Position numbers and translations under genes: made by a program
Part shown: piece by piece, positions 40,435 to 52,392 of the stretch
How positions within the stretch are numbered: position 1 is the first letter of the stretch
Layout of the letters: each line of letters begins with the position of its first letter
Assembly (NCBI RefSeq): GCF_028769735.1
Contig: NC_088178.1
Location: 7,940,001 to 8,004,000, forward strand
Direction of reading: 5' to 3'
Length of the DNA: 64,000 nucleotides
Origin: Zonotrichia leucophrys gambelii
Taxonomy: Eukaryota > Chordata > Aves > Passeriformes > Passerellidae
The notes under the pieces: generated by a model
The model's input: only the letters and a program-made list of their open reading frames with translations
The model's database searches: none
Told to the model about the DNA's origin: nothing

Positions 40435-40913
40435 CCCTGAGTCAGACATTAGCTGGGAGTGATGTGCCCAGGGAAACATATGTGTGTATCCTACATGCAG
40501 GAGGAAAATGAGAAATGTTCCCTTTTTAACTCCTTTACTGATCAAAAGTACACATTGGGAAGTAAAGACAATCCGAGACAGCAAGAGGAAAAAAGTGTGA
40601 ATAGAAACATTTGTACTTTGCCAGTTTGGGACTGAATACTCCCAGTCTGGGCTGCAGAGTAGCTTTGTCTTCACAGCTTCCTCAGGAGGTAGTATTTGAT
40701 ATTCTTTGTGGAAAATCAGTCTTCTGACAGAATTTTTCAGGAGAATTTGCACCAGGGAAAAAGTCACAAGTACTCTGTTAATTTATACTCCAATAGTATA
40801 TAGGTTATTGCATAAACATGAATGAAATTTATGCTAGAAAACACAGTATGTAAAACATAAAACAGAATATTGGCTCACATGTTTGACAGATTATCCCTAA
40901 TGGTGGAAACAAT

Positions 40914-40997
40914 CTGTCAAACCCTGGATTTAGACTCTGGAATTCTTTACCTTTTCTGTCAAGCCCTGGATTTAGACTCTGGAATTCTTTACCTTTG
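40914..40997 (+). repeat. 42-bp tandem duplication, two near-identical copies
   Basis: The unit starting CTGTCAA at 40914 recurs at 40956 with only a few differences, followed by the first bases of a third unit at 40998. The low divergence suggests a recent duplication. The 42-bp period keeps a 63-codon frame open through it (40870-41061), but nothing else supports coding. Confidence 0.9.
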
Positions 40998-42823
40998 CTG
41001 TCAGCCTTTTTGGATAAATCAAATATCTTCACTTTGTCTTTCATTTTGCCCTGGAAAATAAAGGTAATTACACTGATTTATCAATGAGGAATGCTATAAA
41101 ATGATAGTTATTTTAGCCAGCAGTGTTTTCATTCATTCATTGTAGTGGGATTTGGATCTCATTTGTTGCCAGAAGGAACAGAATAATAGCATTGAGTTAA
41201 ACCAGAGCCCAAAAGAAACCAATCCAACAAATACAGGCAGAGTATTGCTGCAGGATAAGCTTCTGGTACTTCCTGTGTTATGAGATATATCTTATTTTCC
41301 AGCTGAGAAGGTCTTAGCCAAACCCATGGAAGTATAGATAATTCTTTTCTCTGTTTTCACTGAGCACTGGATCCAAAGTCACATTAAATAAGATGAATAG
41401 AAGGTTCCTGTTAGTGATGACTACTGGGGACTGATAATGGGAAAACCAGGCAACTGTATGGTCCTTGTGTGACAAGGGAGACAGAGGCCAACAATTTATT
41501 TGTGGCTGCAGTTTCTCTCCATGGAATATTGGAACATCCTTTCTAACACGCAGTCCTGAGGCTGTTTGTTACACACGCATGAGATCCTTTGCATTGCCTC
41601 CCATCCTGGGAACCTGAGGAGCACTCTGGCAATGGAGGGGAGTTCCCCTGGGGATTCTAACCCAGGCTCCAGTGCTGACAGAGCTGTTCCTGGGCAGGGG
41701 TCACTGCACTGCTCTGCTCCACAGCACAATTACACTTACAGCAGCAAGCAAACTGCAAGGCAGAGGAGAAACACTGAAAAGTTCAAAATTCTGAAGGAGC
41801 TGAGGAATGTAGATCAGTGTAAAACTCTGGAAGAGTCTCAAGGGTCACTGAAGGACTGACTTTGCACATCTTTGCAACTTAAGTAGATAAATCTGTTTGT
41901 GCAAACTAGGTAGAAAATTGATAATAGGAGCTGCCTGACTTGCAAACTTCCATGTCAAAAAATTAAGGAGCATAAAGGCAAAGTCAAAACCAACTGTATC
42001 AATACAACACTGAAGAAAAAGGAAAAAAATTTCACCAAATTAATTAATTAAACTTATTAAACAATTGGATAGTAAAAGAAATTTCATCATATTCTTTGCC
42101 AACTTGTGTGCTGATTTAAAAAGAAAACTGAACAATTCCACTCTCAATATTACAAAAATCATGGAAAGACATAGAAAACTTTCTTGCTGTCCCCCATTAT
42201 TAAGCTGTAGAAATGTTGGGAAAAAAGCTGAAACCTTCAGCCTCCAAGGAGAAACACCTGGAATATAAATCAAGCCATCTCCTCTGAGCTAGTGTGACCC
42301 CAGCAACATCCGTAAAAATAAGTAGAACTTTATTGCTTTCCTTTTTTTTAATGTATGTTTAGTTATACACAGTCATATCTATAACCTTTTTTCTCTCATT
42401 TTTCATTGTTTGCCTTCTACTCACCCTGTAACCTACTGGTAACAGTTTTTTGGAGTGGTTTTTTAACATAGAAAATAGCATTTTTGTATGGGTGGCAGGA
42501 ACTATATCTTATTATCCTGCTTTTTTAAAACAGGTGTCCTTCTGCCATTCTGTTCAAAAAAATTTAGAACAATTTATGAGCAGCTGATTCACGAAACCAG
42601 TGAGAATTAAGTGCCTCAGCAAGATTAAACCTCTGGAAAACATCCTCTGAAGTGCATCTGCTTTCTAATTTGCTCAATTCTGCCAGCTTCACGTGTGGCT
42701 CTTGTTATCCATGCGCTGTGCACAGTTCCAGTCAGGTTCAAAAAAGGCATTTTCCAGTTGTGCAGGTCCTGCAATTTATGGGGAAAAATAGGGTGACAAA
42801 AGGAGAGTTTTTCTGCCTCCAAC

Positions 42824-42837
42824 AAAAAAAAAAAAAA
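42824..42837. repeat. Poly(A) run
   Basis: Fourteen consecutive A followed by a purine-rich stretch. No transposon body is recognised next to it. Confidence 0.85.
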
Positions 42838-44424
42838 GGAGGAGGAACAAGCACAGTGTTCTTGTCTGAGTGAGCACATAGCAACAATTAATGATCATCA
42901 GCTGTGCTGCTTACACAAATTAGCTGATTTACACCATGGGTGATCTAGCTCTGCCTGAGTAGGCACACACTCCACATATCTTTATTCATAATCTTTTATT
43001 GCATGTTCAAAATCTCAAGGATGCTGGCTGACATGACATCTTTAAGGACATTATTAACTTTTCTGGGTATCTTTTTGATTGCTGTATTGCTTTGATAGTA
43101 CATCTAAGGAAAAAAAAAGCTTGACTGTCTTTAATTCAAAAGGTAGAAGGGAGGAACTGAAAACGTCTGGATTTACTCCTGGGCTTTTCAGCACTTTGAA
43201 GATCCTAGATTCTCCTTCATGATAGTATCAAGGTAAAAGAGAAGTTTTGAAAAAATGGATTCTCCTGGGTCTGTACCACATAGGTACTCTAAAGTACAGC
43301 TCAAGAATTTCTGAAGAGGAATTAGAGGACAATCTTTAAGTTCTGCATTTAAATAGAAAGAGGTAAACTATTTAAAAAGAACTGAACAAGTTTTAAACTG
43401 AGTGATCAAAAGAGGGAAATGCACATGGCACTAGTGCTGGGTCTGATAGTGTCAGATTGCTCATGCAGTGCTCATATTCATTCACTGCTTTTTCAATTGC
43501 TCCCAAAATCCCAAGCAATGTCTCTGAATAATTTAAAACATTTCTCTTTTCAGTCATCAGTCCTTTTGTTCTTGTGTATATCTATAACCTCACACCAGTC
43601 ATTTTAATTTATCTATGGTTGTGATATAACTGCCTCAATGTCTAAAGCAGTGGGAGAGCAAAATGGAAAGGAAGTATTTATAACATTTTAAGGAAAAGGA
43701 AAAAAGAAGGCAGAAATCCTCTAGTCTGTCTAGAAAGTTACAAAGAACTCTGTGATGCAATGATTTCCTTTAAAATAAATCTATTCATTTGCCAGTCAGT
43801 GCCAACTAAAGAGGTCACCTAAAAAGGAATAAAAGTGAATATCTCTTTATTTAAGATGAACATATTTATGAGGCTTGAGTTTTTTGCCCTCATTTGATTT
43901 ATATCAGACTTCTAAAATGCCCCATTTCCAGAGACTCACCCAATATGATTAGCATCATTATTTGTATTACAAAGTACCTCAGAAGCCAGGAGGGAAATCA
44001 GGAGGCTTTTGTACTAGACATTGCATGAACTGTCCTTACCTTGAAGAGCTTACCTAATAAAAAAGAAACTAAAAAGCAACTAAAGACAGCAGAAAAGAAA
44101 TAATTCTGTAATAGGATGAGCAACAGAAAGGCTATTTTATAGTGCCCTGAAAAAGCCTTAAATGCACAGAGAAATTGAGCCACTTTCTGGGATCCAATTC
44201 TTTGCTTTGACCAGAAGATTCTTATTACTGAGGTAATTTATCAGTCAATTTACAGCCTGCAGTAATTTTAAAAAAACTTATTCTTTATTTTAAAACTGCT
44301 CTGTCATCCATCTCATAGTAATCACTTTTGTAAATTCAGAGCAAAAGATTTGGTGCCAGAAAAGTGAGAGACTGGAGGCACTACTGGAAGAAATCCTGTT
44401 TTGAGGCAGGTAGTCTCATAACCC

Positions 44425-44470
44425 AAGAAAGGCCAGGTCTCCTGGGTTCTAATCCTGACTATAAATATAT
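44425..44470 (+). repeat. MIR-type SINE fragment
   Basis: 'GGCCAGGTCTCCTGGGTTCT' followed by AATCCTGACTAT matches the tRNA-derived B-box part of MIR (typically GCC-AGACTGCCTGGGTTC-GAATCCCGGCTCT) at about three bases in four. Flanks are too diverged to extend. It is not a functional tRNA because no A box or cloverleaf can be formed around it. Confidence 0.5.
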
Positions 44471-47400
44471 TAAACACCAGGAAACCCTTTGCAGGAAATA
44501 TTCCATGGTTTGTTTCCTTAATTCCATGTGAGTTATAACAGAGCCCTTCTCAGCTTCACACGCATCAGCTGAGGCACAGAGCCTCCTGCCTCTCATTTCA
44601 GCCTGTTTCAGAAGCCAGGACTCTGAGGAAATATGCAGGAATTTTCATGCATTGAAGTTGGGCATATGTTGAATTAGACCAGAAAATAGGAGAAGTGACG
44701 AAAGGGTAAGAGAAAATGATTGTGAATTTAGTCAAGTTAAGCTGAGATTTCAGAACAGACAGAAAGAATGAAGATCAAGGGAGGTGGTAATAAGTAAGAG
44801 AAGATGTTTCAATAAAAGCAGAAGGTTGTGTCTATCAGGCTGCTCAGGATGATCCACAGGAAGTTGCAAGGTTTACATCTGTGTAGTTTGGAAAGGATCT
44901 GGAATTTTGTATTTTGGGATCATGATGATATTTCTGATGCTGTTTACACATCTTTGATTTTACATACTGCATCTGAACACACAGAGAGGGCCAGGCATAA
45001 TCTGCTCTTTGCAGGATGATTGTCCATGCAGAACATTACCCTCGGACACATTGAGGATCAAACAAGGAAATGATAGGGTAATTTTTGCATATATCTGTAT
45101 TTTTATGTCTACCTTGATAGAGGAACTCTTTCTTTTAAGAAAGTGAAGGAGGATCTATTTTAATTTTTTTGGAAGCTTACTGCAGAACAGATGTATCTTG
45201 GAGACTGTCATCAACCCCCTGAGTAGCAATGATTTGAAACAGTTTGTCAGATGTACTTGATCCTGATTAAAATAAGAAATTAACAAGTTTCACCTCTCTT
45301 GATGGAGAACAGATAACTGTCATTCAGTGGCTCTTCCATCATGCAATAATTCTTTCCTTTATTTTATTTCCAAATAGGATTTTTATAAGTTTATTGATAT
45401 TCTGCAGTAGGGTAAATGCAACCCCCTCGTCTGACACTTTGAGCTCTGTCTTGGCCACAGGGAGGGCCCAGGTGCTGCCCCAGAGTGCAGCTCCGATTAA
45501 ACTCAAGGTGTGAGGGCTCCTCCTCTGCCCAAGGGCTGCCTGTGCCCCCTGCTCCTGCTGCTGGCTCTGAGCTGTGCCAGAGCTGCTGCTGCTCCTGGGG
45601 ATGTCCTGCCCCACAGGAGCTCCCCCTGCCCTGATGGCCCTGGCCCTGTGGCTGAGTAATACACAGCTTTTGTTTGTCCCCTAAGGAAACCTCCCTCCTT
45701 CTGGTCAGATAGAATGAAATGAAAAGCTTCAAGGCTGTATATTTCTAAAGTGTCTGCATAGGAAGAAAGGCAGAGTCTTACATGATTTGTTGTCCAGGTA
45801 ACAACACGGAACTTGTTTCTGGTTGATAGCTGGAACCCTCACAGGGTTGTTATTTTTAAAGGGTGGATTATTTGTTTAAGAATGGAACAAATATGTGTCG
45901 TGGCAAAAAGGGCAAGGGATGAGCCCTCCAGAGCAGTGGAGGTGTGTCCTCAGGGAATGAGGGCCAAGCTAAAGCTCCACCTGCAATGGTAGCTCACAAA
46001 GTCAGCCTCTGTTTGCCCCTCACACCCAGATACCAGTGAAAGTATTGTTTGGTTCCAGCATGCAATTACTGTGTGCTATGAAATGGGAAAATCTCTTTTT
46101 AAACATTTATGCTATTAATTAATTGCAACAGGAAGGCATAAATGTTTCTTTCTCACTTAGCCACCCACAAGATGGATTATGGCCTGTGTGGAGCCTGAAA
46201 GAGACTGAATAGAAATAGACTCATTTAAATATATGTTTTTTGTGAGAAATATGAAATTACACGTTTGCTAGAAGTAGAAGGTTTTTCTTCGTCCATCCTC
46301 CCTTTGGTAGTAGGTTCTCATCAGAAAAAATGTGACTTGGTGATGTGTAGTAGGAAAACACCTAGTTCTTGGTTTCTGCCAAGCTAATTTAGGCTTCAGA
46401 TCATTAAAGAAACTATTTTGTATTAGAGGATATTTGTAGCCAATTGGATGACTTGGGTTAAAATAAGTGAATATTATAACTCTGGTAATATGAACTGAGT
46501 AAATGAACATAATGAAAATGCGGCTGCTCTTACTTTGTTCCCCAAGAAGTCTTGTTTAAGGTATCTTATTTTTAGGTATTGTCACACGTCTCTTAGTGGA
46601 TGAGAAAAGGAACTTTCTGGAGATCAGAAGATGAGAAAGCAGTCTGTAAAATGCTTGAGTGTTAAATATACTCAGTCTTGTGGCTGCCTAGCTCTGCAAG
46701 AGGTTACTTATTTCCTGTGCTAAATTTGGATGACTGTTTTAAAAGACTATTCTCAAAAAAAAAAAACCAACCTATGAGAGGACTTATTGTGCAAGCACAG
46801 ATATGAGAAGGAAAATATCCCAGGACGTTTCAAAGCATTTCTTTACTAGCACAAGCTACTGCAAACTGAAAAAAAATCAGGGCCCAATAATTTGTTATGA
46901 GATTTCATGATCTGTTGACCTTTCTAGCTTTCTCTCCAAAATCCAAACATGCTGTCAGTAAGTGTAAAATCCCTCTTTGTGCTGTTTTTGTATCCTAGGG
47001 ACCCTGTTTCTAATATAGCTTGACTTTCTCTAAGGCCAGTAAAAATGCTTCCTGATCCCAGCATTTCCATTCATGTACAGGAGAGTTCTGTGAATGGGGA
47101 AGCCTGTGGCATTCTCTCATCTCCTTGAGCACATCAGTGTTGGGATGCTTTCAATTAAAAGCACTGTGGGGTTTGGGTTTTTTATTAGAAAAAAGATTGC
47201 TCCAGCAAGTATTAATCTTCCATATTTACCTCTTACGGCTACATGTGAGTTAAAATGTGTCTGGAATAATTACTTAAGGTGTGCTTGATAAGCGTAATCT
47301 AAAAGCACCATTGTGCAGTAACATTAATAAAATTTAGTAGCTGAAGGGGGGAAATATTTCTTTGTTGAAGTCTGGAAATTTAGAAGCTGAAAATGCTTAA

Positions 47401-49212
47401 TGCACTTTAAGGAGAGGGAGTAAAAAAGCTACTTATTTATTTTAATATTAAGCAGTTGCATTTTCCTAGCAGCTAAGTTTAACACTGCTATAGTTAATCT
47501 CTTACCCCATCTGTGTATAACCAATTCACACTTGGGACAATATTTACCGACTTTTCTGGATGGATCACATTTGAGTAATAGCAAATCTATTGCAAAGGTA
47601 AGTCACAAAGCCTCTTACCACAGCCTCAGGAATCACCAGCATTTTCTGGACCACAATGCAGCACTCAGCAGTTTAGGTGTTTCAGGAAAAAAATTCCATG
47701 TGTGGTTTGTTGAATCCTACTCAGGAAGTGGTGCAAGCTGTTTATTCCTGACTTGTATTTCAGACTGTAGTGTGAAAATGGGACCAACCTTCCCCTGTCT
47801 CTCTCCACAAAGTTGGCCTTCCTTTGGCTGTGCATGTGCACTTTCATATTGAAAGATGTACTCTGTGTTGTTGAGATTTGTGCCATTAGACTTCTCCAAA
47901 TTCCGATCTGGGTGTGTCCTGTGGGGTCCCAGAGGTGATGAGGGGTTTTCAACCTCCAGTGCCTCCATTCCAAACCCAGGGAGGAGCAGCCCTTGAGAGC
48001 AGCACAGCTCTGAGGGGACAGGAGAAGCAGTCACCCTCCTGTTTCCAAAAGCAAAGTAACCAGCTGTGACCCAGGGTGCTGCTCTGACTCTGAGCCCTGC
48101 AGGCTCCCTGGTTCACCTTACAACTCTTTTTTCTACTATTGTGAATTTAGGTTTTCACTTCTAGATCAATTGAACAGATTTGAAAGATTGGCTTTTTTAT
48201 CCATAAATGTGTAAATCTCAGTGACATCTAATCTTAATCCTAATCTTTCCTTGAAAGCATTTAGAGAAATAAATAGTAAGTTTTCATATTTTTGGAATTT
48301 AAGTGATGCGTGAAGTAGACAAACATCCTATCTTCCCATGTGTAGAAAAAAAAATAGGGGCAATGGGTGGTTTGATTGCAATCACCATCCTATTTCTGAG
48401 TAACTGCATAATAAGATTTTGTTTGCCTTGTAGCCTTCTCTAATCCCAGGATGACTTTGGGTTTTTTTAACTTAGATAGAAATGAAATTTTAAGATATAG
48501 TTCCTCTTGGGTGGCATTTGCAATGCACTCTGATCTCCCTTCCCTGCACATGTCAATTCATATTTTATGGGGTCTTATCATAAAACTAGAGCTGGTGTTA
48601 CTCTGAAGCGACCATCACACTCTTTTCAGCTATGGATAATTAAATCTGTTCAAAAACTTCCTTTTCCCCCCCTGCACAAGTAATTTAGGTGGTTTAATTA
48701 TTAGTGTGATAGTTATAATACCAAGCCCTGATATTATTAAACCCTTGCATTAAGATGTTAAACAAAACCCAGCATCTTCCATAAGAAACCTGATCTTCAG
48801 CAAGGAATCTCATTAGTAATACAAAGCAGAATTGCTGTTTACTCACTGATAGACACCTCTCTTTAGCAGACTTGTTGGGAAAATTTAACTCTTCTGTAGC
48901 GTCCAGGACTTGAATTGATTTTGAAGACATTTTTTTCCTAAGCCTTTTCTCTTGCTTTGCAAGGTTTTGTAGTACTGGGAAGAAATATGAGAGATTTAAA
49001 AGCCATATATATGACACTTTTAGATTGAATTACGTCTGAGCTTCTTAGAGTGGAAAAGGCAAATGGAAAAGGAATAGGTTTTTTCCTTCCATATTTCTTT
49101 CTCTCTGCAATCTAACAGCTCACATTAGCCAGGTCTCTTTAATACAAATGCACTTTTAAGAAACTGATCTGTGACGGGATGTTAGTCAGGCAATGGCACT
49201 GCAAGACACACA
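44471..49212. other. Unique noncoding stretch
   Basis: No gene supported. A GC-rich but CpG-poor patch lies at about 45420-45650; a 113-codon minus-strand frame across it (45391-45732) is Gln/Gly/Pro-rich and unrecognised. A second GC-richer patch at 47900-48110 gives frames of about 105 codons on the minus strand with no domain. There is a run of 12 A at 46755-46766. Confidence 0.45.
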
Positions 49213-49238
49213 GCTGAATTATAAAGCTGAATTATAAA
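49213..49238 (+). repeat. 13-bp tandem duplication
   Basis: GCTGAATTATAAA occurs twice head to tail, immediately before the recognisable start of the CR1 fragment. Confidence 0.85.
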
Positions 49239-49655
49239 GCTGGCTTTCAGGAGGGAAACTTCTGGTCTTATCTGGGGATCGTAGCAGGGTCTCAGGACTG
49301 CAGGACTTGAGGGGGTCTAGGAGAGCTGACTAATCAAGAACAGTTTCCTTGGAGGGCAGCAATGATCCATTACAATGTCCAGAAGGTTGATGAACAAACA
49401 GGGCATTCCTGAATCAGCTCAAATGTGAAAAAAGGGGCACAGAAGGAGGAAGCAGTGACAGGCTTCTTGGAGGAGCTTGGACATGATCCCTGAGTGGACA
49501 GAGATGGAGTCACTGAAGTAAAAGCTTACCTTGAGCTAAAACTATCAAGCGTTATGAAGAACCACAAGAAAACTTTATTTCACATTTGTTGACAGACAAA
49601 ATCTGGGTCCCCCAGCATATGTATGCAGGAGACGTAGAGTCAAAAGACACGCTCA
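49239..49655 (+). pseudogene. Decayed CR1 LINE ORF2 fragment (endonuclease-RT linker)
   Basis: This is an internal, sense-oriented piece of a CR1 non-LTR retrotransposon, covering the linker between endonuclease and reverse transcriptase of ORF2. Conceptual translation in shifting frames gives landmarks in CR1 order: an F-[QR]-[ER]-[GA]-x-F segment near 49245, a Leu-x-Gln-Leu-Lys-Cys-Glu-Lys segment near 49412-49440, and an Arg-Arg-x-Lys-Gln-x-Gln-Ala-Ser-Trp segment near 49440-49475. A 'GATGGAGT...AAAGC' region (about 49503-49530) and 'AAGAACCACAAGAAAAC' (about 49556-49575) match the stretch just before the RT domain. There are in-frame stops and at least one frameshift, so it codes for nothing. 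Both ends are broken: no catalytic endonuclease or RT motif and no CR1 3' end are present. Ends are approximate. Confidence 0.8.
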
Positions 49656-50569
49656 GAGTGGCAGATTGAAATTTGGTAAAAATTAAAAAAAAAAACCCAT
49701 TGTTTTGTTGTTTTCAAGACTCATTTTCTTCATTGTCAAACTGATAAAGGAATATTTAATTTCAGATTGTCTTAGCCCAGAATTTTTTAACTGACTCAAA
49801 GCATTCAGGTCCATTCAAAATGGCACTATTGTTCTCTGGGTTGCCTTGCTCTCCTTGTTGCCCACTTATTCAAATCCTTCCCTGACTCCTCTGAATTGGT
49901 GACAGTGTTTTAGCAGAACCACTTCCACCTGTGTGCACCAGCAGATCACAAGGAATGCTGTCATACTAAAATTTTTATTATTTTTCTCATGAGATATTTA
50001 AGCCTGCATGTGTTGCAGTTGTGAATATACCTGCACAGATCCATTTCCCATTACCAGTAATGGGATTCCAATGCCAGCAACAGCTCCTACAAAAAATTAA
50101 TTCCCTACCTTCACAATATTTTTTTTTAAATCTCCCTGTATGTTTCAAAAATCACAGAGTTCTGGAAAAGTGCTATTCTTCAAGAAGTTGCTGCATTGAT
50201 AAATTTATGATGTTACCTCCCAGCAGTGCCATTGTTGAACTGCAAACCAGCAGCTTATATGCGTCTAATCAGAAAATGTCCATTTTGAGCTCTAGATTAG
50301 CAAATAATGTACAGAGCAGGTTTCTTCACTTTTCTCCTTAGGGACTCTCACAGAAGAACAAGGACTCTTGCCTTCTATTTTCAGTGAAGTCAGATCTCAT
50401 TGCATTCCTTTGGGTCATGCAAGGAACTGCTGTGTCAATTCTTTTGAGACAACACTGGGAAATAATACAGTAGGATGACCTGACTAAAAATGGTAGTTTG
50501 CAGTAAGTGCTTCCAACACTGACTAAAGAAATGAATTAATCCTTTCTGCTCCCATTTGGTAACATGGGT
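49656..50569. other. Unique noncoding sequence
   Basis: No gene or repeat recognised. The 106-codon frame at 50021-50341 lacks any recognisable domain. Confidence 0.45.
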
Positions 50570-50671
50570 CAGCTGCTCTGTTTAATTCATGCCCTACAAA
50601 GGCAGCTGTTTTGCTTTGATGGGCCAGGCTCTGGGGGGCTATAAAAGGCAGGGGGTTTCACCTCAGCAGTG
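50570..50671 (+). promoter_or_regulatory. Candidate TATA promoter with paired E-boxes
   Basis: A consensus TATAAAAGG at 50640-50648 sits in a GC-richer setting. Upstream are two CAGCTG E-boxes (50570-50575 and 50603-50608) and a TCF/LEF-type CTTTGAT (50614-50620). A TSS would be expected near 50665-50675, where a CTCAGCA context lies. It is not part of any repeat I recognise. An ATG at about 50685 opens a frame of only nine codons, so a product is more likely non-coding or to start in a later exon. A candidate exon on the same strand lies 2.1 kb downstream. Promoter function is inference. Confidence 0.4.
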
Positions 50672-51782
50672 CAGATGTGTTCCAATGGAGCTGGTGCTCA
50701 CCTTATGGACTTGAGAGAGAGGTTTTTTCCAGCTGATCTCTCTTCCTGATATAAGTGACGCAAAAGGACTGCATTGGGTGTGCTGTGCAGCATGGTTTCA
50801 GTCAAATACTCTCTAGCTGCACCTGAAGGTTGCAGGTGTAGGGTACTGCTCACTGTCCCCAAAGCGTGGCTATTGCAGAGCTGGAGCACATCTTAGTGTC
50901 AGTGGGCAGAGCCTCTGTGTCCAGTTCAGCACCTTAGTCTGTCTGTGTAACACTGCAGAATTGGATAAAGCATGGTAGCTTTATCACAAAACAGCTCCTC
51001 TGCATTCCCTCTGTAATTCAGAGCAGGCTTCAGGGAGGTTTTTTAATTATGAAAGTACCTTTATGGTGTTTGGCTGTCTAGGCTGGAGGGGGTTGAATTA
51101 TGGCACATGCTCCCTTTCTCACTTGCTCGACAGGTGTAGTGTGGATACTCATGGCTGGGATTCTGATCCTGAAATAAGGTTTTTAATCAAGTTAGTGTGA
51201 AATTCAAAGTTAGTCTCAAATGTGTATTTCTATGGCATAAGGTTAAGGAATAGAGTGATAATTTTGCATGGTAACAACTTCAAAATCACCTTTGAAGTAG
51301 AATGGGACACATGCTGAGTCTCATAGCTTTGCATATGGAAAGGGTAAAAACAGTTTTTATCACTTTTTACCTAAAATTTTAAAGATAGATTAGAATTTAA
51401 ATGTGTTAGCACAAAACCTGTAGGTTGTTCTGGTGTGAAGAGGTTAAACTCCATGAATTTAAAAAAAGATTCATCTTCTTTAACAAGCAATCTTCAAATG
51501 TAGGCACTGTGGAGTAGTAGGTAGGAGCTTAGTACAGAGAAAATGGTGAGGGAAAAAAAAGTCCTCTTCAATTCCATCCACTTATCACTCCTCCCAGCTG
51601 TTGCTGTGATTTCCTATAGTCAAGTGACACTTTAAAAATATCCTTTGTCTTCATGATTGCTAACAAATTAGAAAATTCATGAAGTAGTGCAGGAAAAGAG
51701 ATTTTTTCAGAGCCCAGAATCTGCCACTCTGTGTTCCAGTGAGATAGTGCCAGTCTGAAATGTTTAAAAGCTGCTTAGAGAG
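50672..51782. other. Unique noncoding sequence downstream of the candidate promoter
   Basis: No coding exon recognised. Possible splice-donor-like GCAG|GTGTAG sequences occur near 50833 but are weak. A perfect left half of the REST/RE1 site (TTCAGCACC) occurs near 50924 without its right half. Confidence 0.4.
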
Positions 51783-51965
51783 GGATATTTACTGGGCTGT
51801 GAGGCAGTGGGACAGATTGTCCAGAGAAGCTGTGGATGCTCCATCCCTGGGAGTGTTCAAGCCAGCCTGGATGGGGCTCTGAACAAGATGGGAGAGTAGA
51901 AGGGGGGTGGAATGAGATGAGCTATCAGGTCCCTTCCAACCCACATGATTCTGTCATTCCATGAT
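51783..51965 (+). mobile_element. CR1 LINE 3' end, sense
   Basis: The plus strand follows the CR1 3' terminus: 'GGCAGTGGGACAG', 'TTGTCCAGAGAAGCTGTGGA', 'TGCTCCATCCCTGGGAGTGT', 'TTCAAGCCAGCCTGGATGGG', then 'AGGTCCCTTCCAACCCACA' and the terminal 'GATTCTGTCATTCCATGA' that resembles the ATTCTATGATTCTATGA tail of avian CR1. It is 5'-truncated to about 180 bp, with a small internal deletion. It is clearly better preserved than the copy at 15.2 kb. It ends about 95 bp before solo LTR C. Confidence 0.92.
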
Positions 51966-52055
51966 ATTCCTGCTTCACTGCTACAGTCCTCTGATGGAAA
52001 GGATTGAGGGAGGAGAGGGAAAGATGAGCTGCACCCCTCCTGGAGCAGGACATGG

Positions 52056-52392
52056 GTTACTGCAGGCACACAGTGTGTGGTGATTGTGAGTGGGCTGGCC
52101 CAGCCTCATCCCCAGTGGGTGCAGCTGTGAGCAGCAGGTGAGCAGCACTGACAGCAACGAGCCATGGAGTGCCCAGGGGCACTGAGCAGCCACCAAAGGG
52201 AACAGAGGGCACACAGGGGCAGGGCACCAACAGGAGGGGATAAAAGGCTGGGCTGGAGAACAAGAAGGGTGGATGCTCGCAGCCTTCTGAAGCGACAGGG
52301 TGTTACTCTGTGTGGGCTGAAGCTTTCTGAAATGGTGTGATAACTCTGTGCAGTGTGGCCATCTCAACTGCAACATGTGCTGTGACAGTTAC
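52056..52392 (+). mobile_element. Solo LTR copy C with 5-bp target duplication
   Basis: The LTR body is 52061-52387 (327 bp), TG to CA. It is flanked by GTTAC at 52056-52060 and 52388-52392; a sixth base does not match, so either the duplication is 5 bp or one base has changed. It is very close to copy A through the GGCTGGCCCAGCC to GATAAAAGG part, where long runs are identical, which implies that A and C inserted from closely related sources. The donor-like GAGGTAAGG of copies A and B is altered here (GCGACAGGG). No proviral interior is present. Minus-strand frames of 68-131 codons over it mirror those over copy A and are shadows of shared LTR sequence. Confidence 0.9.
52239..52247 (+). promoter_or_regulatory. 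TATA box of solo LTR C
   Basis: GATAAAAGG, as in copies A and B. It lies 0.5 kb upstream of the candidate exon at 52739, on the same strand. Confidence 0.5.

Larger units (their letters stand above)
37682..44424. other. Unique noncoding stretch with two small tandem duplications
   Basis: No gene supported. It contains the duplications at 40374-40434 and 40914-40997, a run of 14 A at 42824-42837 and GC-richer patches at about 37950-38110 and 41570-41740. Open frames of up to 124 codons have no recognisable domains. Confidence 0.45.

Noticed and set aside
44429..44460. tRNA-gene B-box-like sequence
   Set aside because: No matching A box, anticodon stem or acceptor stem. It fits a MIR fragment better.
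45391..45732. 113-codon minus-strand frame in a GC-rich patch
   Set aside because: Two minus frames are open together and the composition is Gln/Gly/Pro low complexity; CpG is scarce, so it is not a CpG-island first exon either.
50924..50932. TTCAGCACC, the left half of a REST/RE1 site
   Set aside because: The right half-site is absent at any accepted spacing.
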